From Mauremys mutica (Eukaryota > Chordata > Testudines > Geoemydidae): a DNA stretch of 64,000 bases. The notes below the pieces were generated by a model that was not told the DNA's origin, ran no database searches, and saw nothing but the letters and a program-made list of their open reading frames with translations. Below, piece by piece: positions 51,611 through 61,913 of the stretch (positions are counted from its first letter, which is position 1; each line of letters begins with the position of its first letter). The position numbers and the translations under genes are program-made. The stretch is taken from assembly GCF_020497125.1 (NCBI RefSeq), contig NC_059080.1, positions 49,665,563 through 49,729,562 on the forward strand, read 5' to 3'.

Positions 51611-54510
51611 CAACAATCACAAACCAACAAGCACAGATGCCCAAGGCTTGGGAATCAGTCCCAGATTGGGAACCCCAGAGAAACTCTCCACTCCCTGTAA
51701 CCTTCCATTGATGTTACACCTAAGTGCTACAGTAATACAAATAAATCATCATCATCGTCATCACTCAGAGCAGATGCATTCGGTCCCTAAATCATCCTTC
51801 TCAAGTAGCCCACAGTTATATCAAATCCCAGTGAATGCTTTCCTTCTCCACTTACCTGAGAGAAATGAAGTGATGTGATGCAAAAGCAATGAGTTGTCTC
51901 CCAGTACAAGGGCAGTCTCACCTGTCTCCCCCAATGGACAGTATCTAGGTTACTGGAGAGGATCTAATGAGGCTTGTTATCATCCCCAGGAAAGGCGAAG
52001 ATCCCTGAAGAGTCATGGATATTGGATATTTATACGTGTTTTGACTATCAGGCTGTCTCCAGTTTTTCCCATAGATGGTCTGAAGTTCTATTCATCTGTC
52101 ACCCACACACCAGTCATATGCCTCATTTCTTCCACATGACTGACAGCTCTGAAGTGGTGATGACCCATTCTCAAAAAAGCACCTCACACTCATAGAAGGA
52201 AATGAGAATTGTTACTAAACAAGAAAGCTGCTTCCTGGTTGGGGCAGTGTGTGTGCACATTTGCATGGAATGATGTGAGCAGCCAAGAGCCAGGCAGAGA
52301 GGCTGAAGCTGATTGTCTATGCAAGGAGCTTCCCTCTGTGCCCCTGGCATGTGAATTAATCAAGCAAATGTGAATGGCATGGGCACCCAAGGCCCTGATC
52401 CTGCAAACACTTCCAATGACATCCTGCTGAGGCCATCTGTGGGGACTGGATCTGGGACTGCTGGAGTTAAAGCCATGACTCTCTTACTGCTGGAGCTAAA
52501 GAAGCAGCAGCATTACATCAGAGACAGTAGCAGATCTGACGTTTATGCTGTGCTCCAAACTCTGGAAGCGGACAGATAGCCACACTATCAGAATGGGTTG
52601 TGCACTTAGGCAGGTGTGTAACCCTACTCACATATAGTGCCATATATGTGAAATAAATTGAAGCACTCAGATGCAAACTTTTGTTCATGATAGGTTCCGA
52701 TCTTGCTAACACTTAAGGAAGCACAGAAAGACTGTTCTACAGAGACCACGGCTACACACACACTTCTATCAACACATCATCAAATGCAAAAACAGTGTGC
52801 GAGAGATCCATTGCATTTAAGAACGTCCCAAGTTACCTTACAAGTATCACATCAACATTTATCAAGTACTTGTCACTAAAGAAAAATGCATTCATCAAGT
52901 TATGTTTATTCCAGTAATATCTGGTGATCCACTGAGAGCAAGGCCCCATTGCGCTAGGTGCTGTATATACACATTCAGAGACAGGCTTTGCCCCGAAGAG
53001 CTTACACTCCAAATAGCCAACACATCCGAAGGGCAGGAGAAAGGGATATAACATCCAAAATTCTTGGGAAAGCTCTATGGACATCTTAAAGAGAAATCTA
53101 TTCCTCATAAGATAATGACAATTTTTTTAAACAGAGCTGTTTCAAGTCAGTATTTCACTAAATAGAAAAAACCTTCAGCCACACTTGGTAGCAAGATTCC
53201 ACATATGGGTTAATAAATGATTATCAGATGTTAGAAGCATGTTACAGACATTAATGGCATGTATTGTAGTAGGTTATAAGCACATCAGTAGAGACTGTTA
53301 AAAGTTTATAAGCCATGATTACAAGCAACACATTGTCCTGTTGGCCTTAATTCTTATCAATTGTTATAAACTGTTTGTCAAAACAGTCATTGTGTACTAA
53401 CCCGTTATAAGCTATTTGTAAATGTACTGTTAATGTTAATGGAGACCAGACTTCTAAATCTATTGAGGCACATCCTGGTGTTTTGGGATTTTTTTTCTTG
53501 GATTGACAAGTAAATAGCTTAATAGAAAAGTCTTCTGGCATTCAAATACTGTATTTGCATGTCTCAAACTACATCTGCAGCCTGGAATGCCTGACGAGTG
53601 GCATCCATTAAAGGACACCACCATTCAGAAGGAGAGATAGTGGAGGTACCTCTAAAAACATGCTGGAAAACTAACATTTGTTGAAATTCTGCAGATTTGC
53701 ATTACAATACATATACTCACACTTTAAATATTTGTGAAGCTACCCTCAGCTATGATAGCTCATCACTGCAACTTTAGTTTCCTAACTACTATCCCAAATT
53801 ATGTATAGGCCCTTCCTTCCATCAGTGTTTCCCCAACCCCTCCCAAAATGCTATAGCATTACCAACCCTAAGCATTCAAAAAGCATGACATTTTGAAATA
53901 AGTTTTGGATTCTTTTTGTTTGCATTCTGGTTTTTGAGCCATTGGGGTTCACGTTTTCCATTTTTCCTCCACAACCATGAGGACTAGAAACTTTGTTTTT
54001 CAATGAAAGCTGAGATCTTCACGGGACTCCAGGCACTGGGGCTTTGAGAAAAACATCCAGTATTGGGAAAGCTGGCAACCCTGATGCTACTTAAAAAACA
54101 AAACAAAAAAACCACCAAAAAAAGAACCCTTTTGAAACTAGAAAAAACTAAAATGAAACCAATAAGTAGTGTCTGTTTATGCCACTTTTTTTGCTGTAAA
54201 TAGATATTCATGATTTTAAAAGTTCCTTTGTGTGAATTTGTGATGCATTCAAATGCTGATCAGTATTAGTTTCCTGCATGTTCACTCATGCTGTCTGATT
54301 GAATGTAACAGCTATCCAACAGCTCTAGGTTTCCTACCTGTATGTTTAATTTTATTAAGGAGGATAGATGGGTGTGGACCAATGACAAACTAGTTTTCCT
54401 AGCCAACTTTCAATTGGCCACTGTTGGTAAGGAAGTATGCTGAACAGTCTAAGTGGTAATCGTTGTACTAACAGTTTATGAACCAATATTAAACTGATGG
54501 CTAAGAAAAC
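51611..54510. other. No gene recognised
   Basis: About 2.9 kb. Short recognisable pieces are a repeat near 52930-53030 (aggccccattgcgctaggtg) and an AT-rich block at 53200-53430 with ttataag/cttataa inverted words. I found no splice-bounded exon and no conserved frame. Confidence 0.45.
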
Positions 54511-54828
54511 GTTACTCACCCTGGGCCATACTGTAGTTCTGTGAGATGTGTCCCTATGCGTGCTCCACTTCAGGGTCACCTGCATCTCTCGAGCCCTTGA
54601 TTGGAGATTTCTAGCTAGCAGTGACCATTTAGCCCATGCATGTTCCCTATGCCTCCTGGTGGCAGACACCGAGGATATATAGGGGTGCTCTGGCAACCCG
54701 CCCTCAGTTCCTCCTCTACTCAGTCATCCCTAAGAAACAACCAAAGCAGAGGGGAAGGACAGAGGGCAGTGGAGCACCCATCGGGATACACATCTCGAAG
54801 AACTCCAGTTACTGCTCAGGGTGAGTAA
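54511..54828. repeat. Inverted repeat inside the DIRS left terminal region
   Basis: 54511-54555 (gttactcaccctgggccata...) and 54784-54828 (...ctgctcagggtgagtaac) are inverted copies, giving imperfect arms of about 45 bp with 10 exact terminal bases, and enclose about 230 bp. Confidence 0.75.
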
Positions 54829-54999
54829 CATTTCCTTCTTCTTCTAGTCGTATCCCATCCCTATGTGTGCCCCATTTCAGAGCAGTATCCAATGAAGGGG
54901 GCAGGAGCTTCAGAACAGAATCCAGAACTGAAGACTGTACTGTAGAGCCAAACACTGCATCGGCTCTAAGGGCATGGAGCAGGGTGGATCACTTCGAAA

Positions 55000-56470
55000 A
55001 CATATAGATTGGAGACCAGGTAGTGGCTCTACATAGCTCAGATACTGGGATGTTCTTCAAAAATGCAGGTTAAAATGGAGGTCTTGTGAGGTGATTGAGA
55101 ATCAGGTTGAGGTCCCAAGATGGGGTGGGATGTCTAATGTAGGGGTAAGAAATTACCCAGACCAGTAAGCAAAAATGGAGAATCCTTTGACTGGGGGATG
55201 AAAGGCTGTACCTTGATGTAACTGATGGGTAACCCAGATGTCTTCGGATCCAGCAACCAATCTAGAATGAGGGAAAGGGAAACTAATTCAGGCCTGAGAT
55301 AGTGACGACTGTATCAGTGGATGAATCTCTTCCATTTCTGCAGGTAAGTAGTGTGGGTTGACATTTTTCTACTGTTTAATAACACCAGCTGCACTTCTAT
55401 AGAGCAGGAAACCTTTAATCCTGAGAACCATCCAGGAGCCAGACTCTGAGGTGTAGAACTGCCAGGTTGGGGTGAAGTGTGTGACCCAGATCCTGAGACA
55501 GGAGATGAGGGAATGTCGGGAGCTTGATTGGCAGTTGGACACAGCTGAAGTAGGTAACGGTACAAAGCTTGCCTCGGCCAGGTACGTACTATGAGGATAA
55601 CTTATCCGGCCTGATCTTGTTCATCATCCTTAGAATTGGGGGTGTTGGGGAAAAGGCATAAAACAGACTCCTCTTCCACAGTAGAAGGAAGGCATCCCCT
55701 AGGGAGCGGTGACCCAGACCCCCTGAGCAGAAGAGAAGGCACTTCCTTTTCTTGGAAGTGGCAAAAAGATTGATCTCTGGCTATCCTCATCTCTGGGATA
55801 TGTCTTGGGGGACCTGAGCATCCAGCTCCCATTTTGTAGTCGTGGCAGAAGTGTCTGCTGAGGGCATCGGCAGTGGTGTTCCGGAGGCCTGGAAGGTAGG
55901 CTGCTGAAATCTGGATGTGGTTGCTTATGCACCAGTTCCAGAGCTTTTATAGCTTTGGCGCTCAAGGAGGGGGGAATCTTGCTCCTCCTGCTTGTTGATG
56001 TAAACTATACAGGACACGTTCATCAAGACTGATTATTTTGCACCTGATGAATGGCAGGGCTTTCCTGACTCCCCTGAGCTCCAACAGGTTGATGTGGAGA
56101 CTGATTTTGTGGACCCTTTATTTGCCCTAAACCATGAGTGTCCCAAGTTGGGCTCCCCATCCAAACAGAGATGCACTGGTTGTTAGAGTCACTGATAGGG
56201 TTGGGTAGCAGAAAGGAATGCCCGTACAAACATGGAATTGCTCCTTCCAGCAGTTTAGGGAGTTCTTTATGTGCAAGGGGACCACCATCTGCCTGTCCAA
56301 GGCATTTCTGGTAAGAGAATAGGCAGTTCTCAACTAACCTTAGAAGCAGCGGAGGCTCAGCCTTGCATGATTGGTTACAAAGATGCATGCTGCCATATGA
56401 CCAAAGAGTTGAAGACAATTCCTTCTAGATGTCCAATGGCTTCCCTGAATCATCCCTATCATTCTTAACA
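55000..56470 (-). pseudogene. DIRS RNase H and tyrosine recombinase remnants
   Basis: Several - strand segments: 56522-56340 (ARAYLPLDRFLTLL, CLQLFGHMAACIFVTNHARL) and 56418-56023 (QCISVWMGSPTWDTHGLGQI) read as the RNase H region of DIRS. 55965-55602 continues with low-complexity linker, and 55565-55314 (STHTTYLQKWKRFIH) resembles the start of the recombinase. No intact recombinase catalytic motif (R-H-R-Y) was found. The segments are separated by frame changes. Confidence 0.65.
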
Positions 56471-56481
56471 GAGTCAGGAAT

Positions 56482-57320
56482 CTATCTAAAGGGAGGTATG
56501 CTCTGGCTGTCACTGAGTCCAAGTAGACCGCCTATAAACTGTATCCTTTGCACTGGTACTAACATGAATTTCTTTGCATTCAGCTGTAGGTCCAACTCCC
56601 GGAACAGAGCAAGGGCCTTTTGGGTGGATGACAACATTGCTTTGAAAGAGAGGCCTTTGAGAAGCCAGTCATTGAGGCATGGGAAAACAAGAATTGCTTC
56701 CTGCTGAAGGTAAGCCACCATTACTGCTAGAACCTTTGAAAACACCATCGGGGCCAAAGACAGGCCAAAGGGAAGCACTTGGTACTAGAAATTATCTTGG
56801 TCTATGGTTATTTCCTTTGTGATGGGTGTATACTTATATGGAAATAGGCGTCTTGTAGGCCGAGGGATGAAAACCAATCACCTTCCTCTAGAGAATAAAT
56901 TATAGGTGCTAAAGTCACCATCCTGAACTTCTGAGGCCTCAGAAACATGTTCAGCTGTCTTAGATCTAAGATTGGCCTCAAACCTCTGTCCGTCTTTGGT
57001 ACTAGGGAGTATTTTGAGTAGAACTCCCTGCCCCTGTAAGGGGAAGGGACTGCTTCTGTTGCTACTAGCTGGAGGAGAGAGTCCACTTTTTGCCTTAGTA
57101 GTAGTTTGTGAGAGGGTTTCCTGAAGGGAGGGTGGAAGGGAGAGAATACCAAAAACTGGATGGTGTAGCCCAATATTATGACCTCCAAGACCCATTGGTC
57201 CATAGTGATCCATTCCCAAGCCTGGTGGAGATGGACAAGGCCACCACCAGAGTGCGGGAGATGGGCTAAAGGACACAACTGTAAAATCAGAGGAGTGGGA
57301 GGATTGGGATCTTCAGCCAA
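56482..57320 (-). pseudogene. DIRS reverse transcriptase remnant
   Basis: 57320-56808 gives GREFYSKYSLVPKTDRG, RPILDLRQLNMFLRPQKFR and the catalytic-region SSLGLQDAYFHISIHP. 56778-56482 continues PFGLSLAPMVFSKVLAVMVA and FPCLNDWLLKG, where the usual LDDW reads LNDW, a probable loss of a catalytic Asp. A break lies near 56790. Confidence 0.82.
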
Positions 57321-57324
57321 CCCA

Positions 57325-57690
57325 TCAGCACTGCTGTTTTGATGTCACCTTGGTGGCTGTGGAGGGTGCATGGACAGACCTCTTCCTCTGAAACCTGCCT
57401 CTTTCTGGAGGATTCTGGGGTCTTTGGTACCCCAAGAACTGAGCAGGGCATGAGCTTTGCTCACTCTGTGGCCTACTGAAACATTTCTTGCTTGTAGGTG
57501 TGTAAATGCCCAAGGAACGTAGGGTAGCCCTAGAGTCCTTGAGTGTATGCCAGGAGTCATTCTTGGCCTTTGAGAAGAGTTTATTACCATCAAAGGCAAG
57601 GTCCTCTATAGGAACCCCAAAAACTGGAGCCAGGACACCCTGTGCTGCAATGGAGGTAGATCTGGCAGCAGTGTCCACAGTGTCTAGAGC
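57325..57690 (-). pseudogene. DIRS Gag-like fragment, 3' part
   Basis: Reads LDTVDTAARSTSIAAQGV, DLAFDGNKLFSKAKND and HTLKDSRATLRSLGIYTP, a conserved Gag segment of DIRS elements. The long frame continuing to 58011 is a chimera with the hAT-like insertion and is not a genuine protein. Confidence 0.75.
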
Positions 57691-57691
57691 A

Positions 57692-58262
57692 GTGTTTCTC
57701 AAATGCAGCCACCGTGGCCACGTGTGGCCACCAGGGGCTTTTCTTGTGGCCACAGCCTCCGGGGCAGTGATTGAGGGAAGCAGTGGCTCCTCTCCCGGGG
57801 CCACCAGTGGGGGTTGGACCCTGCCCTCCTCCAGAGACACAAACGTTGGAGGTGCAGGCAGCTGGTGAATTTGCCACTTTTCCAGGGGCGGGGGGACAGG
57901 CTTCAGCCACAGGGCTTTGGGCTTCATCCAAACAGCAGTAGGCTCTGGTCCCAGGCTCACCACCCACGCCATTGTCTCTGGGCCCTGCAGCTTCCCTGCC
58001 CCCTTCCCCATTCAGGGCTTAATTCATCCCTGGACTTGCTGGGGCTGAGTAAGTATGCTGTGAAAAGTGATATTAACAAACAGAGAAATATCACTTTTCA
58101 CAGCAGCAGACTTACTATGTAGCAAGTTTTTTTTTAAGAAAAGCAACCAAAAAAGCAAAAGAAACAACAACAAAAAGACAAGAACATGCAAAGCACCTTA
58201 TTTGTGTTTCTATTCTGTTTAGGTCCAGTAAAGAATAGAGACCACTCTACATTTTTTTTTAT
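57692..58262. mobile_element. hAT (Charlie-like) insertion in DIRS Gag
   Basis: The left terminus CAGTGTTTCTCAAATGCAGC begins at 57696 or just before. The right terminus is less clear (ttattactg near 58265). Gag sequence resumes beyond about 58283. A palindromic pair (aaaagtgatattaac / gaaatatcacttttc) lies at 58061-58102. Confidence 0.55.
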
Positions 58263-58263
58263 T

Positions 58264-59630
58264 ACTGAGTCTGAAAAAAACCCTACCCTTCTAATGAGGT
58301 CATGGAACTGTCTGAAATCGTTGGCAATGGAAGAGGAGGCATGAGCGGTTCATCTGGCAATGACAATGAAATAAGAGTCTCAGGGGTGACTAGCCTCCAA
58401 CTCCTCAAATATCTCCTCCTGCCTTGGCAGGGTAGAGGGAGGGTGTGAAATCCCAGTTTACCTAAGGCACAATACCTGTGGTCTATTGAATTGCTGCTGA
58501 TAGGCAGTCCAGGGTCCCAGTATGGCCATTTCGGGGGTCTGTAAGGGAGGGAGGTGGCATCCAGTATTGGTTCCACCATCCTTGATGAGCTCCAAGGCCC
58601 TCTCTGTACAAGGATGGTTTCAAAGGGGTTGTAGCAGAACCCCAACAGCAACAGGGACTCTGACACCGAGAGGTCCCTCAATTATCAGAACTCCTGTGGT
58701 ACCAGAAAGGACTCTGACACTGATACTGATATCATAGCCGAATTCGCCATGGCTGGAGCCAAAGGTACCAATGATGATCTGGGTACTGCAGGCTTTGTAG
58801 ATGTCAGACACCGATGCTTGCTCAGCACTGTGGGTATGGCTTGTACAGGTACCCCCAGCTGAGCTAAGCACATTGGTACCGATGGCTGGGCTAAGGTGCG
58901 TGATGGCATCAACACTGAGCAGGATGTTCAGTGCTGATGAAGGGGCTGAGCTCTATGGTACCCTGTGCCCAGTCTCCTTGCTAGTGGAGGATACCGGAGC
59001 CTCTCCTTGGAGCTTCAGGGCTTTGCAGGTCTGCTGGGATCAGAGCACGAGTCCTTGGCCTCAACAGTACCCTCGGAGACCAGGGACCTCAACAGGGACC
59101 TGGTTTTTTTTGGAGCTGGCTCCTTAGGTATGGAGTCTGGGCTCCTCTTTTAGGGAGTCTTCCCAGCATGCTCCAAAGGCTTCTCTTTCTTAGGGGAAGT
59201 ATGCCCTGAGGCTGGATCCAGGATGCTGGATCTATTCGAGCACAGATGTACGGGAGGGGAATGTCTCCTGACCTGTCTCAGAGGATAGTTGTAGGGACCA
59301 TTCCACTGCCAGCAACCTGACTTTTATCTCCCTGTGCTTCCTAGCCCTGGACTTAAGGGCTAAACAAAAAGCAGCACTTCTGGGAGATGTGGCAATGGAC
59401 ACACTCTGTCACTCACTGGTAATAGCCTCCCAGCAAGACAAGCAGCATTTGAAGCCCAGTGAACCAGGCTTCTGCTAGGAAAAGACAAGTCTCCCGGGAA
59501 AAAAAGAGGGAAATGGTCCTATCACCTAAAACTAACTAACTAGACGTAACACTAACAACAACTCTAACTCACTTTGATAGAAAAAAGAGTGAAAGAGAGC
59601 TGAGTACACTCTAGGCAGACACACTAGTGT
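58264..59630 (-). pseudogene. DIRS Gag-like fragment, 5' part
   Basis: 58681-58283 reads YRPPKWPYWDPGLPISSN and TPETLISLSLPDEPLMPPLP, the Ser/Pro-rich Gag region. Upstream, 58660-58990 carries the hexamer ggtacc repeatedly (near 58698, 58765, 58849, 58876 and 58958), consistent with the repeated Gly-Thr coding of DIRS Gag. Frames are broken. Confidence 0.5.
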
Positions 59631-60280
59631 TCTGTCTCAGGCCAAGGCCAAGGCAGTAGACAAGGAACTGAGGGTGGTTCACCCACACACCTCTTTATAG
59701 CCTCGGTGTCTGCTATGAGGAGGCACAGTGCATGTGTGTGCGCTGAACGGGCACTGCTAACTAGAACGCTCCAATCAAGGGCTCAAGCAATGCATGCACA
59801 TCTGATGCACAGCACCCATAGGAACAATATTGGAAGAACTACACTGATGGCCCTTGAAGTATCAGAAACAAAGCCCAGAAATTCACCTACTGTCCTGGCT
59901 GGTGGTAAAAAGGTGAGACAGCAAGAGGTATTCTCTCTGTCCCAGAAGCAAGTGCCTGAACCAGGACAGCCCCATGAGTTGTAGGACAGCAGGTACATGC
60001 AGTGCCGAGAAGGTTAGAGAGAATGCTCCTTTCTGGGTTTAAACACATGCAGCTGTGGAGCAATGCCGGCCAATGGAAGTGACAGCGTTAACCTGTCAGA
60101 AAAGCCCAGGATTGAATGAGCTACTCCTGGGGGAATTCTGCACCACTGTGCAATGCAGAATTTTGCAGAAATTAACATTGTGTATGAAAAATTTCCTTCC
60201 CCCCTCTGCTCGAAATGGGCTGCAGTGCTGCTAGCCACCACTAGGGGCCACGGGACTCCGCAGAGCCCAGCTCACACTTA

Positions 60281-60576
60281 GGGTAGGTTTACACTTACCT
60301 TCCGGGTCAACGCGGTGAGTTCGACTTCTCGGAGTTCGAACTATCGCGTCTGATCTAGACGCAATAGTTCGAACTCCGGAAGCGCTGCGGTCGACTCTGG
60401 TACTCCACCACTGCAAACGGCGGTGGCGGAGTCGACGGGGGAGCCGCGGAGTTCGACCCCGCCGCATCTGGACAGGTGAGTAGGTCGAACTAGGGTACTT
60501 CGAATTCAGCTACGCTATTCACGTAGCTGAATTTGCGTACCCTAGTTCGACTCCCCTTCTTAGTGTAGACCAGGCC
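60281..60576. mobile_element. Harbinger-type palindromic MITE, copy 3
   Basis: Ends GGGTAGGTTTACACTTA and the complement of GGCCTGGTCTACACTA, with tta on both sides (60278-60280 and 60577-60579). Core arms 60330-60351 and 60357-60378 pair with one mismatch, with ttcgaactatcgc in place of the copy-1 and copy-2 sequences. The terminal hairpin (60484-60552) uses tcgaactagggtac and its exact complement. Confidence 0.9.
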
Positions 60577-60616
60577 TTAGAAGACACTGCTGGTGAGGAG
60601 GGAGAGGGAGCTAGAG

Positions 60617-61373
60617 CAGGAGTGGGCAAACTTTTTGGCCCGAGGGACACATCTGGGTATGGAAATTGTATGGGAGGGCCATGAATGTTCACGAAACTGG
60701 GGGCTGGGTTGCGGGAAGGAGTGAGGACTCCAGCTGGGAGTGCGAGCTCTGGGGTGGGGCCAGAAATGAGGAGTTCAGGGTGTGTGAAGGGGCTCCGGGC
60801 TGGGGCAGGGGTGTGTGTGTGTGAGGGTTCCAGCTGGAGGTGCACGCTTTGAGGTGGGGATGAGGGGTTGGGGGTGTAGGAGGGTGCTCCAGGCTGAGAC
60901 CGAGGGGTTAGGAGGGCAGGAGGGGGATATGGGTTGGGGCGCAGGAGGGGGGCAGGGGGGCAGGCTTTGGGCAGTGCTTACCTCAAGCAGCTCCTGTAAG
61001 CAACAGCATGTCCCCACTCCATCTCCTATGTGGAGGTGAGGCCAGGCGGCTCTGTGCGCTGCCGCGTCCGCAGGCGCCACCCCTGCAGCGCCCATTGACT
61101 GTGGTTCCTGGCCAATGGCGGCTGCGGGGGAGGTGCTTGGGATGGGGGCAGCGTGCGGAGCCCCCTGGCTTCCCCTAGGCATAGGAACTGGAGGGGGACA
61201 TGCTGCTGCTTCCAGGAGCTGCGCAGAGCCATGGTACATGCGGAGTGGAGGCAAGTCCAGGAGCCCTGGAGCCGGGCAAGCCCTGGACCCCGCTCTCTCG
61301 TGGAAGCTTGAGAGCCAGATTAAAATGTCTGAAGGTCTGGATGCGTTCCACCGGCTGTAGTTTGCCCACCCCG
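60617..61373. mobile_element. hAT element, perfect 8-bp target duplication
   Basis: It starts CAGGAGTGGGCAAACT and ends AGTTTGCCCACCCCG. The flank agctagag is exact on both sides (60609-60616 and 61374-61381). It is 757 bp. The interior includes the cgcaggcgccacccctgcag and CCAAT-like inverted pair also found in 37219-38265, and G-rich units. No transposase. Confidence 0.92.
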
Positions 61374-61913
61374 AGCTAGAGGGTTCCTGGCAGCTGCCGT
61401 TCTCAGCATGCCCTGAGGGGAGGAGAGGGCAGTGCACAAAAAACTCTGTGCAAACCTGGGACTAAGCATCAGGCTGTTTTTCCCTCTGGATCCCTGGGCT
61501 GTCAGGAGAAGAGGGGCGGGTGTCTGGGCGGGGTGGGGACATGGTTGGACTCTGGGAAGTAGAGGGTTTGGGTGTATTGGCTGGGGGGGGGCCCTGCAGG
61601 TGAGCTCGGGGGGGGAGGGGTTGTGGTTGTCTGGACCCCTGGCTGCCTTCTAGGGAGGAAGAGGGCAAGAAACAAGAATTGGGTTGTCATACGAGTTTCT
61701 TTAACTCTCTACTCCCGGGGGGGATTTTTGTCTGTGTCTGTATTGTTACAGATATACTTGCTGACCAGTATTTTGAAATAAATTACCAAAATAATTGAAA
61801 CTGGCATGATTATGTAGTGTTATTTTGACAAATAAAATTTGTAGAATTTTGCAGAAATTCAAAATATTGTGTGCAGAATTTTTAAATTTTTGGCACAGAA
61901 TGCCTCCAGGCGT

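Larger units (their letters stand above)
54511..59850 (-). mobile_element. DIRS-like retrotransposon with inverted terminal repeats
   Basis: The left border (54526 onward: ccatactgtagttctgtgag) and the right border (complement from 59850: ccatcagtgtagttcttcc) are long imperfect inverted repeats, continuing with shared blocks such as cagacaccgagg and cccttgattggag. Coding order on the - strand is Gag-like, reverse transcriptase, RNase H, tyrosine recombinase remnants. DIRS elements use tyrosine recombinase rather than integrase, so no target duplication is expected. A hAT-like element lies within at about 57692-58262. All frames are broken. Confidence 0.8.
60123..61913 (+). mobile_element. hAT-like TIR element containing two further elements
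   Basis: It starts ACTCCTGGGGGAATTCTG and ends with the complement of ACGCCTGGAGGCATTCTG. Flanks are aatgagct (60115-60122) and aatgagca (61914-61921), a seven-of-eight target duplication. The Harbinger-type copy (60281-60576) and a hAT (60617-61373) are inserted. Removing both leaves about 740 bp. A reverse copy is at 6742-8083. Confidence 0.85.

Noticed and set aside
57325..58011. A 228-codon - strand protein
   Set aside because: Its first half is the hAT-like insertion and its second half DIRS Gag; the fusion is an accident of nesting.
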